Counted from the first letter of the stretch, positions 8,313-18,429 are shown. The stretch is DNA of 64,000 nucleotides from Albidovulum sp. (GCA_028823855.1 JAPPFL010000032.1:171022-235021); one strand, 5' to 3'. The notes: generated by a model from the letters alone, not told the origin. Made by a program: numbers and translations.

Positions 8313-10349
8313 ATGCCGGTTCCACCAGTCCAGAACCTAGACCGGGGGAAGTGGTCGCCATTTAGGTCAAGGGGAAAGCCCATCCGCAACCCTTCGAACG
8401 GCGAGATCATCGCGGAAGTTGCAGCTGAGCCTCCCGATTTTCCGAACATGTTCGAATTCGCCCGGCGGCATGGCGGCCCGGCCTTGAGGTCGATGAGTAT
8501 TCGCGAACGAGCGCGAATGATCAAAGATCTGGCAACTGAACTGAATTGCAAAAAAGATCGGCTCTATTCGCTCAATCATTTTACGGGCGCAACTCGCAAG
8601 GACGGGTGGTACGATATCGACGGCGGCATCGGCACTGTTTTCTCTTTCGCTTCAAAGGGCGCAAGAGAAATGCAGGACGGCTGTTTCCATTTGGACGGAG
8701 ATACGGAACGGCTTTCAAAAAGGGGAACATTCGTCGGCCGGCATATAGCCGTGCCTCGCCGAGGAGTTGCTGTTCATATCAATGCGTTCAATTTTCCCGT
8801 CTGGGGAATGCTGGAGAAATTGGCGCCGGCGTTGCTTGCCGGAATGCCGGCAATCGTTAAATCGGCTTCTTCAACGAGCTACTTGGCGGCCGAATGCATT
8901 CGATTGATCAAGGATGCCGGCATACTCCCCGAAGGCGCAGTCCAATTCATCGCCGGAAACGCCGACGGAATCGCAAACTGTTTGGGGCCGCAAGACGTAT
9001 TAAGCCTTACCGGATCCAGCGAGACAGCGGCTTTATTCCGCGCGCAAAGCTGCGTCACGGCCGGCGGGACAAAGTTTATTGCAGAGCAGGACAGCCTCAA
9101 CGCGTCGATTCTCGGGTGCCATTCCGAACTAGGCACGCCCGAATTCGAATTGTTCATTCAGGAGGCGTTGCGCGAAATCACGACGAAGGCCGGTCAAAAA
9201 TGCACTGCGTCTCGCAGATTGATAATCCCGCGAAGGCTTCTCGACGACGCATTGGAAACTCTTTCGGACCGCTTGTCCGAAATCGTCGTGGGCAACCCCG
9301 AGCTCGAGAAAGTCGAGATGGGTCCGCTTGTATCGATGGAACAGAAGCGCAATGTTCTCGATAAAGTTAACCAATTGGAACTCGAAGCGTCAATGGTGTG
9401 CGGCTCCATCGACGATCTTGAGACTTGCGGAGCCGATCCCGAAATCGGCGCATTCTTCGCACCTACGATTTTGCTTTGCGCCGCCCCCGACGAGGCTAGA
9501 AGAATTCATGAAATCGAAGCATTCGGCCCCGTTTCCTGCATAATGCCCTACCGGGATGCGGAACACGCCGCAGCGCTCGCCAATAGAGGAGGCGGCAGTC
9601 TCGTTGCATCGGTGTTTACAAACGATCCGGTGGAAGCGAAAAGCATTGCGGTCGCGACCGCCGCTTGGCATGGACGCCTGTATTTCAACAATCGAGAATC
9701 AATGAAAGAAGCGACCGGGCATGGTTCGCCGCTTGCGCCGATGATCCACGGCGGGCCCGGACGCGCGGGCGGCGGCGAAGAACTCGGAGGCGTCCGCGGC
9801 GTTATGCAGTACATGCAGCGAACAGCGGTTCAAGCTAGCCCGAACCTTTTGGCGGCAATCAGCGGCCAATGGGTCAAGGGCGCGGCTCGGAATTTCTCAA
9901 CGGTGCATCCATTCAAGCGCGGTTTTAACGAACTGAAAGTCGGCGATGCTCTGACGACGGATAGCCGCGTGGTAACCGAGCGCGACATCCGGCACTTTGC
10001 GGAATTCACCGGCGATAAGTTCTATGCTCATACCGACGAAGCCGCAGCTATGCGGAACCCGTTTTTCCCTGGAAAAGTAGCGCACGGGTATTTGCTGCTT
10101 TCTTTCGCAGCAGGGTTGTTCGTCGATCCCGAAGAGGGGCCTGTGCTTGCCAACACGGGATTGAGCAAATTGGCATTTCGCAAGCCGGTCAGTCCAGGCG
10201 AATCCATTCGTGCGGAATTGACAGTGAAGAGAAAAACCAGGCGAACCGACGAATACGGCGAGGTTCGATGGCATGTATCTATCGAAAACCAGGATTGCGA
10301 ACTTGTAGCGGAGTACGAACTTCGAACATTCGTCGCCTATCGAGCTTAA
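8313..10349 (+). CDS. paaZ: PaaZ-type bifunctional oxepin-CoA hydrolase / semialdehyde dehydrogenase
   Basis: With the ATG at 8313 the protein has 678 residues, almost the same as E. coli PaaZ (681); the open frame runs 33 codons further up without similarity. Residues about 1-525 are an aldehyde dehydrogenase domain (INAFNFPVWGMLEKLAPAL, LTGSSETAALF, KAGQKCTASRR with the catalytic cysteine). Residues about 545-678 are a MaoC-type hydratase domain (FTGDKFYAHTDEAAA and NPFFPGKVAHGYLLLSF, with the Asp and His pair). In phenylacetate degradation PaaZ opens oxepin-CoA and oxidises the resulting semialdehyde. No other paa gene is in this window, so the pathway genes must be elsewhere or the enzyme serves another ring-CoA route. 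The ribosome site before 8313 is weak, which leaves some doubt about the exact start. Confidence 0.9.
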   Translation: MPVPPVQNLDRGKWSPFRSRGKPIRNPSNGEIIAEVAAEPPDFPNMFEFARRHGGPALRSMSIRERARMIKDLATELNCKKDRLYSLNHFTGATRKDGWYDIDGGIGTVFSFASKGAREMQDGCFHLDGDTERLSKRGTFVGRHIAVPRRGVAVHINAFNFPVWGMLEKLAPALLAGMPAIVKSASSTSYLAAECIRLIKDAGILPEGAVQFIAGNADGIANCLGPQDVLSLTGSSETAALFRAQSCVTAGGTKFIAEQDSLNASILGCHSELGTPEFELFIQEALREITTKAGQKCTASRRLIIPRRLLDDALETLSDRLSEIVVGNPELEKVEMGPLVSMEQKRNVLDKVNQLELEASMVCGSIDDLETCGADPEIGAFFAPTILLCAAPDEARRIHEIEAFGPVSCIMPYRDAEHAAALANRGGGSLVASVFTNDPVEAKSIAVATAAWHGRLYFNNRESMKEATGHGSPLAPMIHGGPGRAGGGEELGGVRGVMQYMQRTAVQASPNLLAAISGQWVKGAARNFSTVHPFKRGFNELKVGDALTTDSRVVTERDIRHFAEFTGDKFYAHTDEAAAMRNPFFPGKVAHGYLLLSFAAGLFVDPEEGPVLANTGLSKLAFRKPVSPGESIRAELTVKRKTRRTDEYGEVRWHVSIENQDCELVAEYELRTFVAYRA

Positions 10350-10399
10350 AATCGACAAGCGACGAAATTCCGTTCGCGCGCGAAATTCAAAGAATCGTT

Positions 10400-11146
10400 C
10401 TAAATTGAATCCTCTTTCAGTTTCTTTGCTATTTGATCGACAAATCTATTGCGCGCTTCGGGAACGGGCTTGCCGCCAAGGTGCGGTGCAAGCCTTCGCT
10501 CCAAGAAGTAACCGGTCGTATTGAGGCCCCGCAATATATCATGAAGACCGTGTGCGTCCCGCCCTTTTAGACAGCTCGCATAAGGCAGCAAATAGCGAGC
10601 CCATTCCCCTGCCGCCGCCCGGCTGACGGCGCGCCCCGATCTCGGTGAAATATAGATCAAGTCATTCCGGGTGCCCGAAACCGCGCATTTTTCCAAATCC
10701 AGGCCGAAACCCATCTCCTCAAGCAATTTCAGTTCCCAGCGCACGTATTCCTGCATCCATTCCTTTCGGCGGCATATGGAATCAAGGAGATTGACCGTCA
10801 GCTCGTATAGATTTCGATGCGGCTCTCTTTCCGGCAGTGAAAAAACCACTAGGGCGCAGACTGAAACGAATGCGCCGAGGGCAAGGCGATCTGAAAGTAT
10901 GCTGGCAGCCCGAGACCGCCGCAACTCAATCTTAAAATTTCCCAAATGTTCATTGAGCCTCGCGCGCCAAACCAAGTCCAACTGCGCGCCGGGCTGGAGG
11001 ATAGGAGCCATGCGCCTCGAAGCGCCTCCTAGCACGATGCCTCGGTGGCGACCGTGATCGCTAGTGAAGGCATCTATGATGGCAGCGGTTTCCCCATACT
11101 TTCGCACCGTCAGCAGAGCTCCGGAGTCTCGCCATTCCAGGGCCAC
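10400..11146 (-). CDS. recO: DNA repair protein RecO
   Basis: This 248-residue protein starts at GTG 11146 with MALEWRDSGALLTVRKYGET, the N-terminal OB-fold of RecO. The later segment LEKCAVSGTRNDLIYISPRS followed by GRAVSRAAAG matches alphaproteobacterial RecO. RecO helps RecR load RecA on single-stranded DNA coated with SSB during gap repair. It is the last gene of the minus-strand rpoZ-to-recO run, three bases after the DUF1491 gene, the usual place in this class. Confidence 0.93.
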   Translation of the reverse strand: MALEWRDSGALLTVRKYGETAAIIDAFTSDHGRHRGIVLGGASRRMAPILQPGAQLDLVWRARLNEHLGNFKIELRRSRAASILSDRLALGAFVSVCALVVFSLPEREPHRNLYELTVNLLDSICRRKEWMQEYVRWELKLLEEMGFGLDLEKCAVSGTRNDLIYISPRSGRAVSRAAAGEWARYLLPYASCLKGRDAHGLHDILRGLNTTGYFLERRLAPHLGGKPVPEARNRFVDQIAKKLKEDSI

Positions 11147-11149
11147 AAG

Positions 11150-11482
11150 CTAGTCCCTCAATCCTTCTTCATCCAAAAGATGATTACTGTTCCGGTCTTC
11201 AACTTCGATAATCCAGAGGTCTGGGTCGCTTGACATCTGCCTTTCCAGCACTTCGTCTACTTGCTTTTCCTTTCCTTGGCAGAGCACCACCCAAATGCGG
11301 CTGTCGGCTTCGAAATCGTATGTTCTCTGATATACCGTTGCGCAGCCGTCGAGAGAATTGACCTTTACCAGAACTGCGCCGGCCTTTTCATGACCTTTGG
11401 AAACAACGTATGCCGGGATTCCGGCCAAACCCAGCCGCGCGAGATACGCGCTAACCCACAAATCCGACGCAAGCCGACACAT
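11150..11482 (-). CDS. DUF1491 family protein
   Basis: This 110-residue protein begins MCRLASDLWVSAYLARLGLA and carries GIPAYVVSKGHEKAGAVLVK, RTYDFEADSRIWVV and DPDLWIIEVEDR, the pattern of the alphaproteobacterial DUF1491 family. The function is unknown. No signal peptide or membrane segment is present. It shares one base with the start of era upstream and ends three bases before recO, so it is translated within the era-recO operon. This gene between era and recO is itself a good marker of Alphaproteobacteria. Confidence 0.88.
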   Translation of the reverse strand: MCRLASDLWVSAYLARLGLAGIPAYVVSKGHEKAGAVLVKVNSLDGCATVYQRTYDFEADSRIWVVLCQGKEKQVDEVLERQMSSDPDLWIIEVEDRNSNHLLDEEGLRD

Positions 11483-12387
11483 TAGCCGGAGAAGTCCAGT
11501 CCGATTTCAGCGTAGCGCATTGATTCTTCCATCCATTTTTCGCGAAGTTTGACACGCAGGAACAAGTGAATTTCGCTGCCAACCAGTTTTTCAATGTCAT
11601 TTCGAGCCGCCATGCAAATTGCCTTTATCGTTTCTCCCCTCGGCCCCAAGGCGATTCGCCTGTGATTTTCCCGGGCAACGTATATGACCTGTTCAATTCG
11701 CGTGGATCCGTTTCGCAATTCCTTCCAAATTTCGGTTTCGACAGTCAGCTGATACGGAATCTCCTGGTGCAGCCGGAGCAACAGTTTTTCCCTTGTGATT
11801 TCAGCAGCCAGAAAGCGCATCGGCAAATCGGCGATCTGGTCTTCCGGATACAGCCAGGGACCCTCGGGTACCTTGCTCGCAAGCCATTCCAGCAACTCGT
11901 GGAGACCGGATCCGTTTGCTGCCGAGATGAAAAGAACAGCATCGACAAAATCGTAGGATTGGACCGCGCGCGCCAGCGGTAGAAGCTGCTCGGGCCTTAC
12001 TCGGTCAATTTTATTGACCGCGATGGATAGCGAAGGCCGGTAGGAATTGTTGGATGCCAGTCTTTCGAGAATATTGGAGGCGCCTGCTGTCAAGCCCCTG
12101 TTCGCCTCAATCAAAAGAACGGCTGCGTCGGCATCGGCGAGCGCCGCCCAGGCCGCCTTGACCATAGCCCTGTCAAGCCTGCGACGAGGCGCGAACAGTC
12201 CCGGAGTGTCGATAAGTACAATCTGCGACTCGCCATGCACGGTTACGCCGCGGATCCTCGAGCGCGTCGTCTGCACCTTGTGAGTTACGATGGACAATTT
12301 GCTGCCGACCAAGCGATTGAGAAGCGTGGATTTGCCAACATTCGGTTCACCAATCAACGCGACGAAACCGGATCGGCTCTCACCCAT
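11482..12387 (-). CDS. era: GTPase Era
   Basis: The 301-residue product has the full GTPase set: Walker A GEPNVGKST at residues 13-21, DTPG at 60-63 and NKID near 125. The C-terminal KH domain carries GPRGETIKAI. Era binds the 3' end of 16S rRNA and assists 30S assembly. The start ATG at 12387 overlaps the end of rnc by 8 bp, as in the conserved rnc-era arrangement that couples ribosome maturation genes. Length and motifs are normal. Confidence 0.97.
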   Translation of the reverse strand: MGESRSGFVALIGEPNVGKSTLLNRLVGSKLSIVTHKVQTTRSRIRGVTVHGESQIVLIDTPGLFAPRRRLDRAMVKAAWAALADADAAVLLIEANRGLTAGASNILERLASNNSYRPSLSIAVNKIDRVRPEQLLPLARAVQSYDFVDAVLFISAANGSGLHELLEWLASKVPEGPWLYPEDQIADLPMRFLAAEITREKLLLRLHQEIPYQLTVETEIWKELRNGSTRIEQVIYVARENHRRIALGPRGETIKAICMAARNDIEKLVGSEIHLFLRVKLREKWMEESMRYAEIGLDFSG

Positions 12388-13072
12388 TTTCGCTCCAATC
12401 GATTTTGTCTAGCAACTTCTTCGCCGCTTTCATTTCAGCCGATCTTTTCGTTCGCGCCGACGCCGTCTCCGACAGTCCCGTTTCTAGGCGAACTCTCATC
12501 GTGAATTCGACATCATGGTCGGGTCCCGCCCTGCTCAGTTCCGAATATTCGGGAAGCGCCTGTCCGCATGCTTGAGCATATTCCTGAAGGATCGACTTGG
12601 CGTCGCGAGCGTCCTCGTCCACTTGCCGAATGCGGTCAGCCCAAAGTCTAAGTATCAAATCTCTTGCTGCCGCGAAGCCTCCGTCCAAATAGACCGCGCC
12701 AAGCACAGCTTCAAGCATATCCGCAAGAATAGGAGATTTTCGCCTTCCTCCCGACATCGACTCGGAACGCCCTAGCTTAATGGCGGCGCCAACGCCTAGG
12801 TCGCGGGCCACCTCGGCGCAAGCCGGTCCGCCGACCAGAGCGTTGTATCGCGGCGCAAGAACGCCCGCCGCCGCGTCTGGATCGCGCTGAATCAATGCTT
12901 CCGCTATGACTAGCCCCAATACCCTGTCGCCGAGAAACTCGAGGCGATCATTGTCCTTAGCGCTTCGAGTGTTACGGGAACGATGCGTCAATGCGCTGGC
13001 AATCAATTCCGAATTGGAAAACGCATAGCCGAGACGGCTTTCAAGTTCCCGAATTTCGCGCGAAAGCTTCAC
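12380..13072 (-). CDS. rnc: Ribonuclease III
   Basis: This 230-residue enzyme has the RNase III signature NDRLEFLGDRVLGLV at residues 41-55 with the metal-binding acidic residues, the second acidic motif DMLEAVLGAVYLDGG near 115-130, and a C-terminal double-stranded-RNA-binding domain (SILQEYAQACGQALPEY to the end). It cuts the 30S rRNA precursor and other duplex RNA. It starts at GTG 13072, overlapping the lepB stop codon as GTGA, and runs into era with an 8-bp overlap. Confidence 0.96.
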   Translation of the reverse strand: MKLSREIRELESRLGYAFSNSELIASALTHRSRNTRSAKDNDRLEFLGDRVLGLVIAEALIQRDPDAAAGVLAPRYNALVGGPACAEVARDLGVGAAIKLGRSESMSGGRRKSPILADMLEAVLGAVYLDGGFAAARDLILRLWADRIRQVDEDARDAKSILQEYAQACGQALPEYSELSRAGPDHDVEFTMRVRLETGLSETASARTKRSAEMKAAKKLLDKIDWSENG

Positions 13073-13854
13073 TGAATCGCTTTGAAAAATCGATCACGGC
13101 GCCACGTCCAGAAATATAGCATGGAGCGGCCTGCCGACGAGAATATGACGCGGTCCGCTCGCCCGATCAAATTTTCGAACGGAACGAATCCGACGCCGCC
13201 AATATTCGAGGGATACCTGCTGTCCTGACTGTTATCGCGATTGTCGCCTACAAAGAAGTAATGGTCCTCCGGGACGGTCAAGGCGCGCGTATCGTCCGAA
13301 AATGATGGTCCTAAATCCAGCACCGAATGCCGGAATCCATCCGGAAACTCCTCGATGAATTTAGACTTCGTGCAGACGTTTCCTGTCGACCCGCCTCTTT
13401 CTTCGCATTGCGGATACTTGCCCATTGGCCCCTGGCGTTCGAACAATTCTTCGAACTCTCCGTCTGGCGTAAGAACCGACGGCTTTTCGTTTATGTGCAG
13501 CACTCCGTCGACCATCTGTATTCGATCGCCCGGGAGTCCGACCAGTCGCTTGATGTAGTCGGACTTATGCACTGGATGCTTGAAAACGATAACGTCTCCG
13601 CGTTCGGGTTCGTCCCCGAACAAACGGCCAGAAAACGGACAAAGCGACCAAGGGCAAGAATGGCGCGAATAGCCGTAAGACATTTTGTTCACGAAAAGAA
13701 AGTCGCCGATCAGGAGCGTATCCTTCATCGACCCCGATGGAATCCAGAATGGCTGGAATAGAAGCGTTCGGAAAATACCGGCAATCAATAGCGCATATAC
13801 AATCGTCTTGACGTTCTCGTATATTTTTTCTTTCAATTCCTGCCTGCCTTCCAA
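13069..13854 (-). CDS. lepB: Signal peptidase I
   Basis: The protein has 261 residues from TTG 13854. A single N-terminal membrane anchor (about residues 17-33) precedes PSGSMKDTL with the catalytic serine at residue 42; the general-base lysine is residue 102 in DYIKRLVGLPGD. The C-terminal FFVGDNRDNSQDSR is the conserved S26 family box. It removes signal peptides from exported proteins at the outer face of the inner membrane. The start is not certain: another TTG lies six codons downstream behind a purine-rich stretch. It overlaps rnc by four bases. Confidence 0.95.
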   Translation of the reverse strand: MEGRQELKEKIYENVKTIVYALLIAGIFRTLLFQPFWIPSGSMKDTLLIGDFLFVNKMSYGYSRHSCPWSLCPFSGRLFGDEPERGDVIVFKHPVHKSDYIKRLVGLPGDRIQMVDGVLHINEKPSVLTPDGEFEELFERQGPMGKYPQCEERGGSTGNVCTKSKFIEEFPDGFRHSVLDLGPSFSDDTRALTVPEDHYFFVGDNRDNSQDSRYPSNIGGVGFVPFENLIGRADRVIFSSAGRSMLYFWTWRRDRFFKAIQ

Positions 13855-13905
13855 TTTGCTCTTTTCGCATCGACGACCTTTTGCAAGTCAATCAGAAACG
13901 TAAAT

Positions 13906-14307
13906 TCATTTCCGAGGCAATGCCTCTATTACGACGATGGCAGACGCAACCGGCCTGTCGTCGGTCATGGACAAATGAGTGTGAAATTTGCAACCCCTAG
14001 GCGTCAAATACTGCAAACGAGCCAGCGCGGCCCCGTGAAGTTTGAGCGTCGGCATTCCCCCGGGCCTGCTCTCGACCTCGATATTTCTCCATGCGACACC
14101 TTTGCGCATTCCCGTGCCTAGAGCCTTCGCGCACGCCTCCTTGGCCGCCCATCTCTTGGCATAGTATCCGGGAAAATCATTGAATCCGTCGGCGCGTCTT
14201 TGTTCGCGAACTGTAAATACTCTGTGTCGAAACCTGTCTCCGAAGTGTTCGAGCACTCGTTCGATCCTGTCAATGCGAACAACATCGATACCAATGCCGA
14301 TGATCAT
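13906..14307 (-). CDS. acpS: Holo-[acyl-carrier-protein] synthase
   Basis: The 133-residue enzyme begins MIIGIGIDVVRIDRIERVLE, with the magnesium-binding Asp8, and has FPGYYAKRWAAKEACAKALG with Glu57. Both motifs define AcpS, which attaches 4'-phosphopantetheine to acyl carrier protein. The length is standard. It lies 51 bp upstream of lepB and 67 bp downstream of pdxJ, the usual pdxJ-acpS-lepB order. Confidence 0.96.
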   Translation of the reverse strand: MIIGIGIDVVRIDRIERVLEHFGDRFRHRVFTVREQRRADGFNDFPGYYAKRWAAKEACAKALGTGMRKGVAWRNIEVESRPGGMPTLKLHGAALARLQYLTPRGCKFHTHLSMTDDRPVASAIVVIEALPRK

Positions 14308-14374
14308 TCCGGCCCTTGATCGTCGTCATAGCGAATTCTTCCGGCCGGATTTGAGAATGCCCTCGTCTCCGCCA

Positions 14375-15136
14375 CTATTTTTTCCGCGCTTCTACCATAA
14401 GTTTCTTCATATTCAGTATCGCCGATTCAAGTCCGAGAAATATGGCTTCGCCAATCAGAAAATGTCCAATATTCAATTCCGCCACCTGCGGAATCTTAGC
14501 GATGGGAGCAACGGTTTCGAAGGTCAGACCATGTCCGGCATGAACCTCCAACCCGAGGGCGTTGGCATAGGCGGCGGCTTCACGAATGCGGTTCAACTCC
14601 CTTTCGCATTCACTTCGCCTTTTTTCAAAATAGTAGTCGCAGTATGCGCCGGTGTGAAATTCCACAACCGCCGCGCCGATACGAACGGCCGCGTCGACCT
14701 GTAGCGGGTCCGCATCAATAAAGAGCGAAACTCTCGACCCTTGCTCGGAGATTGGGCGGGTAATTTCCTTCAGGTGCTCTTCATGACTGATCGCGTCCAG
14801 GCCGGATTCCGTCGTCCTTTCTTCCCGCCTTTCGGGAACGACGCACACCGCATGAGGCTTGAATCGCAGTGCGATTTCCTGCATTTCGGCTGTAGCGGCC
14901 ATTTCCAGATTCAATTGAAGAGACAATTCGCTCATCAATTTTTCGATGTCGCCATCGGAAATGTGTCGTCGGTCTTCGCGAAGGTGAGCCGTTATTCCGT
15001 CGGCGCCGGCGCTCTCCGCGACCAGAGCCGCGCGCAGCGGATCGGGATACGAGCTGCCGCGAGCGTTTCGAACGGTCGCGACGTGGTCGATGTTGACGCC
15101 GAGCCTAAGATTTCCTGGGGATTTCGATTCGTTCAT
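14375..15136 (-). CDS. pdxJ: Pyridoxine 5'-phosphate synthase
   Basis: This 253-residue protein starts MNESKSPGNLRLGVNIDHVA and carries the PdxJ motifs NIDHVATVRNARG, DGITAHLREDRRHI, EVHAGHGLT and ELNIGHFLIGEAIF. It condenses 1-deoxyxylulose 5-phosphate with 3-amino-2-oxopropyl phosphate in the last step of de novo vitamin B6 synthesis. The DUF2062 gene upstream ends one base before its ATG, so translation is closely coupled. Confidence 0.97.
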   Translation of the reverse strand: MNESKSPGNLRLGVNIDHVATVRNARGSSYPDPLRAALVAESAGADGITAHLREDRRHISDGDIEKLMSELSLQLNLEMAATAEMQEIALRFKPHAVCVVPERREERTTESGLDAISHEEHLKEITRPISEQGSRVSLFIDADPLQVDAAVRIGAAVVEFHTGAYCDYYFEKRRSECERELNRIREAAAYANALGLEVHAGHGLTFETVAPIAKIPQVAELNIGHFLIGEAIFLGLESAILNMKKLMVEARKK

Positions 15137-15826
15137 CTAGTCTAGCTTCTCTGTGCGCTTCTTCAATCGGGATTTCGGGATCAACGAACTCTTAAGCGAG
15201 CTCGAGCTCATTCCTCGCCTCTCGGCGTGCTTTCTGGCAGCTTTGGCTCTTCGCCGCTTCTGGTACGCGTGAATGACCGACTTGCATAGCCAAGCGGCGG
15301 CGAATCCGGAAACTATGCCCGGAATCTGGCCGCCCACCAAATATGGTAGAAAAACGCCGTGGTAGATTTCCGGAAAAGACGACCAATCCGCTTCACGCTC
15401 GGTAAACAATGCGAATGTATTGAGCCAAATGTCCTTAAATAACATTTGAAAGAGAATAAACGTCGATTTGGAATCAATGCCGGAAACGAATTCGTACCCT
15501 AGGATTTGATTTCCAATCGAAATTGACAAGGCGGCAATGAAAGGAAAAGTCAGCGGGTTTCCGACCAATGTAGCCAAGACCGCCGCCAAAATATTGCCGC
15601 GCAGTAAAAAAGCCAGTACCGCCGCGACGAGTACATGGAATCCAAACAGCGGCGTAAAACAGGCCCATACGCCGGCGAATACGCCCCTGCCGATTTTTTC
15701 CGGCGTGTCGGGAATTCGCCGGAGGCGGTACCAAAGATAATAGGACGCGCGCTTCCACCCGCCCCGGGGGTAAAACAGTTGCCGCAAGTATTCTGAAAAA
15801 TTGCGTTTCCGCTTTTGCTTGAACAC
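15137..15826 (-). CDS. DUF2062 membrane protein
   Basis: This 229-residue protein starts at GTG 15826 with a very basic N-terminus. It contains GVFAGVWACFTPLFGFHVLVAAVLAF-type hydrophobic segments (first at about residues 45-75), VGNPLTFPFIAALSISIG, and a last membrane helix near residues 165-190, followed by a lysine/arginine-rich tail. This is the DUF2062 pattern; the molecular role is unknown. The gene sits between the Rel/Spo gene and pdxJ on one strand, and it abuts pdxJ. Confidence 0.85.
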   Translation of the reverse strand: MFKQKRKRNFSEYLRQLFYPRGGWKRASYYLWYRLRRIPDTPEKIGRGVFAGVWACFTPLFGFHVLVAAVLAFLLRGNILAAVLATLVGNPLTFPFIAALSISIGNQILGYEFVSGIDSKSTFILFQMLFKDIWLNTFALFTEREADWSSFPEIYHGVFLPYLVGGQIPGIVSGFAAAWLCKSVIHAYQKRRRAKAARKHAERRGMSSSSLKSSLIPKSRLKKRTEKLD

Positions 15827-15884
15827 TATTTCATCTCGTGCCGTCGCGTCTGTCGGCCCGCCCGTCTTCGAGCCCGTGCAGGAA

Positions 15885-18032
15885 CTAAAGCGAATTGCTT
15901 TCTTTTGGAAGTCTTTCGATTTTCCTTACATCCGAATCCGCCTTGATAGAGCTCTGCAAGCTGTGAAGATGGCCTATGCCTCGTACATCGACGTCGACTT
16001 CCAAACGATAGAAATCTTGCTGCTTGTCGACGATCTTCAAATTAGAAATGTTTGAATTCTGTTCGCCTATCGACGTGCAAATCCGCCCCAGAACGCCCGC
16101 GCGATTCGCCATCGTGATTTCAAGCGTTACAGGATAGATCGGCGCATGGCGCCCCGCATTCCACGAAGGCGATTCCCAGCGACGCTGTTCAAGCTCCTTT
16201 AGCTTCGGGCAATAAATTGCATGTATGCTTACAACCTTGCCCCGCTGGTTTATCCCAACGATTTTTTCGCCTGGAACCGGGTTGCAGCAGTCCGCGCGCC
16301 GATATGAATGTCCTTTCCGAAGGCCCGTTACCGCATTTTCGGCCGGAACCGTTTCGTCATCCAGATCCTTGAAGTATTCCGGATAGACCGCCATGAGCAG
16401 ATCTTCGGTCGAAATCTTCCTCGATCCAATCTGAGCAAGCAATTCCTTCTCGCTCGAAAAGTTCATGTTGTCGACAGCCGTCTCAATTAAGTTGGCGTTC
16501 CAAGAATAACCGGCTTTTTCGAGCTGCGACTTAAGGTAGAATTTTCCTTGCTCGACTATCTTTTCTTCTTCTTTTTCCCGTACATACCGCCTTATTGCCG
16601 ATTTCGCGCGAGCGGACTTCACGAAATTTTCCCATTCTGAATTGGGACGCAGGTGCTCGCTAGAAACTATTTCAACTGTATTTCCGTTTTCGAGCGTATC
16701 CTGCGCCTGCGCCGATCGCCCGTCCACTTTCGCAGCAACAAAGCCGTGTCCGATATTTGTATGAATCGCGTAGGCGAAATCCAGAACGGTTGCGCCTTGC
16801 ACGAGTTTCACGACTTTACCCTTCGGCGTAAAGCAAAAGACCCTGTTCGAATTCATTTCAAGTTTCAAATGATCCAGAAACTTGTCGCTTCGCTCAAATT
16901 CAAGAATGCTTCCTTTAAGCTCCGACAGCGAATTGAGAGAATCCTCGGCGTAAGGGTTTTCCACCCGGACGCCGTCTTTGTATGACCAGTGCGCGGCTAG
17001 ACCCAACTCGGCAACTTGGTGCATCTTTAGCGTTCGTATCTGCACTTCAATCTTTTGGTCGCTTGGGCCGAGGACAGTCGTATGGATGGAGCGGTAGCCG
17101 TTGACTTTAGGCTGGCTGATGTAATCCTTGAACCTTCCGGGAATAGCGTTCCATTTCATGTGGATGACGCCTAGAGCCTGGTACGCTTCCTGTTGCGTTT
17201 CCGTAATGATTCGAAATCCGTAGGCATCGGCGATCGTAGAGAAAGGTATGTCTTTTTCATTCGCCTTCCGCCAGATCGAAAACGGCTTCTTCGCCCTGCT
17301 TTGGATTTTAAATACGATTCCAATGTCCTTGAGCGAAGCTTCCATATCCCGAGTAATTGTCTTGACGGCCTCGGCCGACTGCCTTTCCAGCGCAGCGTGA
17401 TGGAAGCGTATGGAATCGCGCTGCCGCGGATCAAGTACTTGAAACGCAAGGTCTTCCAGCTCCTCGCGCAAGTTCTGCATGCCCATGCGCCCTGCCAGGG
17501 GCGCATAGAATTCCATAGTTTCGACCGCTTTTTTGCGTTGCTTCTCGGGCGGCAGAAATTCGATGGTGCGCATATTGTGCAGCCGGTCCGCGAGCTTAAC
17601 GAAAAGCACGCACGGGCTTTCAGATGTCGCCAGCAAGAGCTTGCGTACATTTTCGGCTTCCAGAGTTTCCGTATCGGGAAATTCGAATTTCGTTAGCTTT
17701 GTAACACCGTCGACATATTCGGCGATTTTTTCGCCAAATTCCTGAGCGAGCTTCGAATAGTTCGCAGCCGTGTCTTCCATCGTATCATGAAGCAAGCCCG
17801 TGACGATCGTTTGATCGTCCATCTTCAGCTCCAAGAGGATCCTGGCAACTGCCAATGGGTGGATAAAGTACGGCTCGCCCGAGCGCCGAAACTGATTCCT
17901 ATGCCAATCTTCGCCGTAGCGGTATGCCTTGCGGATCAAAAACTGATTAGTGTTGGGATTGTACTCCCGGATGTCGGCGACAAGCTCATCGACTCCGCTT
18001 GGCAATTCCCAATTAGTAGCTTGACTGCGCAC
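15885..18032 (-). CDS. Bifunctional (p)ppGpp synthetase/hydrolase (Rel/Spo family)
   Basis: The 715-residue protein has the four expected parts: an HD hydrolase domain ([13 protein letters not shown] and an intact HDxxED as LLHDTMEDT), the synthetase domain ([34 protein letters not shown]), a TGS domain starting near [13 protein letters not shown], and a C-terminal ACT domain. The intact HD motif predicts hydrolase activity, so this is a single long Rel/Spo enzyme that makes and removes the stringent-response alarmone, as usual in Alphaproteobacteria. It starts at GTG 18032 and overlaps the end of rpoZ by 20 bp. Confidence 0.95.
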   Translation of the reverse strand: MRSQATNWELPSGVDELVADIREYNPNTNQFLIRKAYRYGEDWHRNQFRRSGEPYFIHPLAVARILLELKMDDQTIVTGLLHDTMEDTAANYSKLAQEFGEKIAEYVDGVTKLTKFEFPDTETLEAENVRKLLLATSESPCVLFVKLADRLHNMRTIEFLPPEKQRKKAVETMEFYAPLAGRMGMQNLREELEDLAFQVLDPRQRDSIRFHHAALERQSAEAVKTITRDMEASLKDIGIVFKIQSRAKKPFSIWRKANEKDIPFSTIADAYGFRIITETQQEAYQALGVIHMKWNAIPGRFKDYISQPKVNGYRSIHTTVLGPSDQKIEVQIRTLKMHQVAELGLAAHWSYKDGVRVENPYAEDSLNSLSELKGSILEFERSDKFLDHLKLEMNSNRVFCFTPKGKVVKLVQGATVLDFAYAIHTNIGHGFVAAKVDGRSAQAQDTLENGNTVEIVSSEHLRPNSEWENFVKSARAKSAIRRYVREKEEEKIVEQGKFYLKSQLEKAGYSWNANLIETAVDNMNFSSEKELLAQIGSRKISTEDLLMAVYPEYFKDLDDETVPAENAVTGLRKGHSYRRADCCNPVPGEKIVGINQRGKVVSIHAIYCPKLKELEQRRWESPSWNAGRHAPIYPVTLEITMANRAGVLGRICTSIGEQNSNISNLKIVDKQQDFYRLEVDVDVRGIGHLHSLQSSIKADSDVRKIERLPKESNSL

Positions 18033-18429
18033 CGAGACTTTCTTCTCTCTCCCGTGCCGCCTCTAACTGCTGGAGAAACTTCTCTTCCGTTAAATCATCG
18101 TCGGGCTTGTCATCGATATCGGCAATCGCCGAACCAACGTCCGTCGGCTCCGCTAGGGAAAGAATGGAAATCGACGCGCCGTCGTCGTCCGGTTCATCGA
18201 TTTCGTTCTGGGTTTGCTGCTTTTCTATTGCTCGTTCCCGCAATTCGTCGGCGGATTGGGACTCCACAGCAATTTCCCTTAGCGCCACGACGGGGTTCTT
18301 GTCGTTGTCGCGTTCGACTGTTGCCGGTCTTCCCGACGACAGTTCCCTGGCGCGAAGCGCGGCGAGAACGACCAAGTCGAATCGATTAGTTACCTTGTCG
18401 ATGCAATCCTCAACGGTCACCCTAGCCAT
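18013..18429 (-). CDS. rpoZ: RNA polymerase omega subunit
   Basis: From the ATG ending at 18429, preceded by GGAGGAATCTC, the product is 138 residues. [32 protein letters not shown] and [10 protein letters not shown] are the omega signature, which helps RNA polymerase assemble around beta'. The C-terminal half is a long acidic, low-complexity tail, common in alphaproteobacterial omega. It is the first gene of the minus-strand operon, and its 3' end overlaps the Rel/Spo gene by 20 bp, which links polymerase and stringent response in one transcript. Confidence 0.93.
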   Translation of the reverse strand: MARVTVEDCIDKVTNRFDLVVLAALRARELSSGRPATVERDNDKNPVVALREIAVESQSADELRERAIEKQQTQNEIDEPDDDGASISILSLAEPTDVGSAIADIDDKPDDDLTEEKFLQQLEAAREREESLGAQSSY

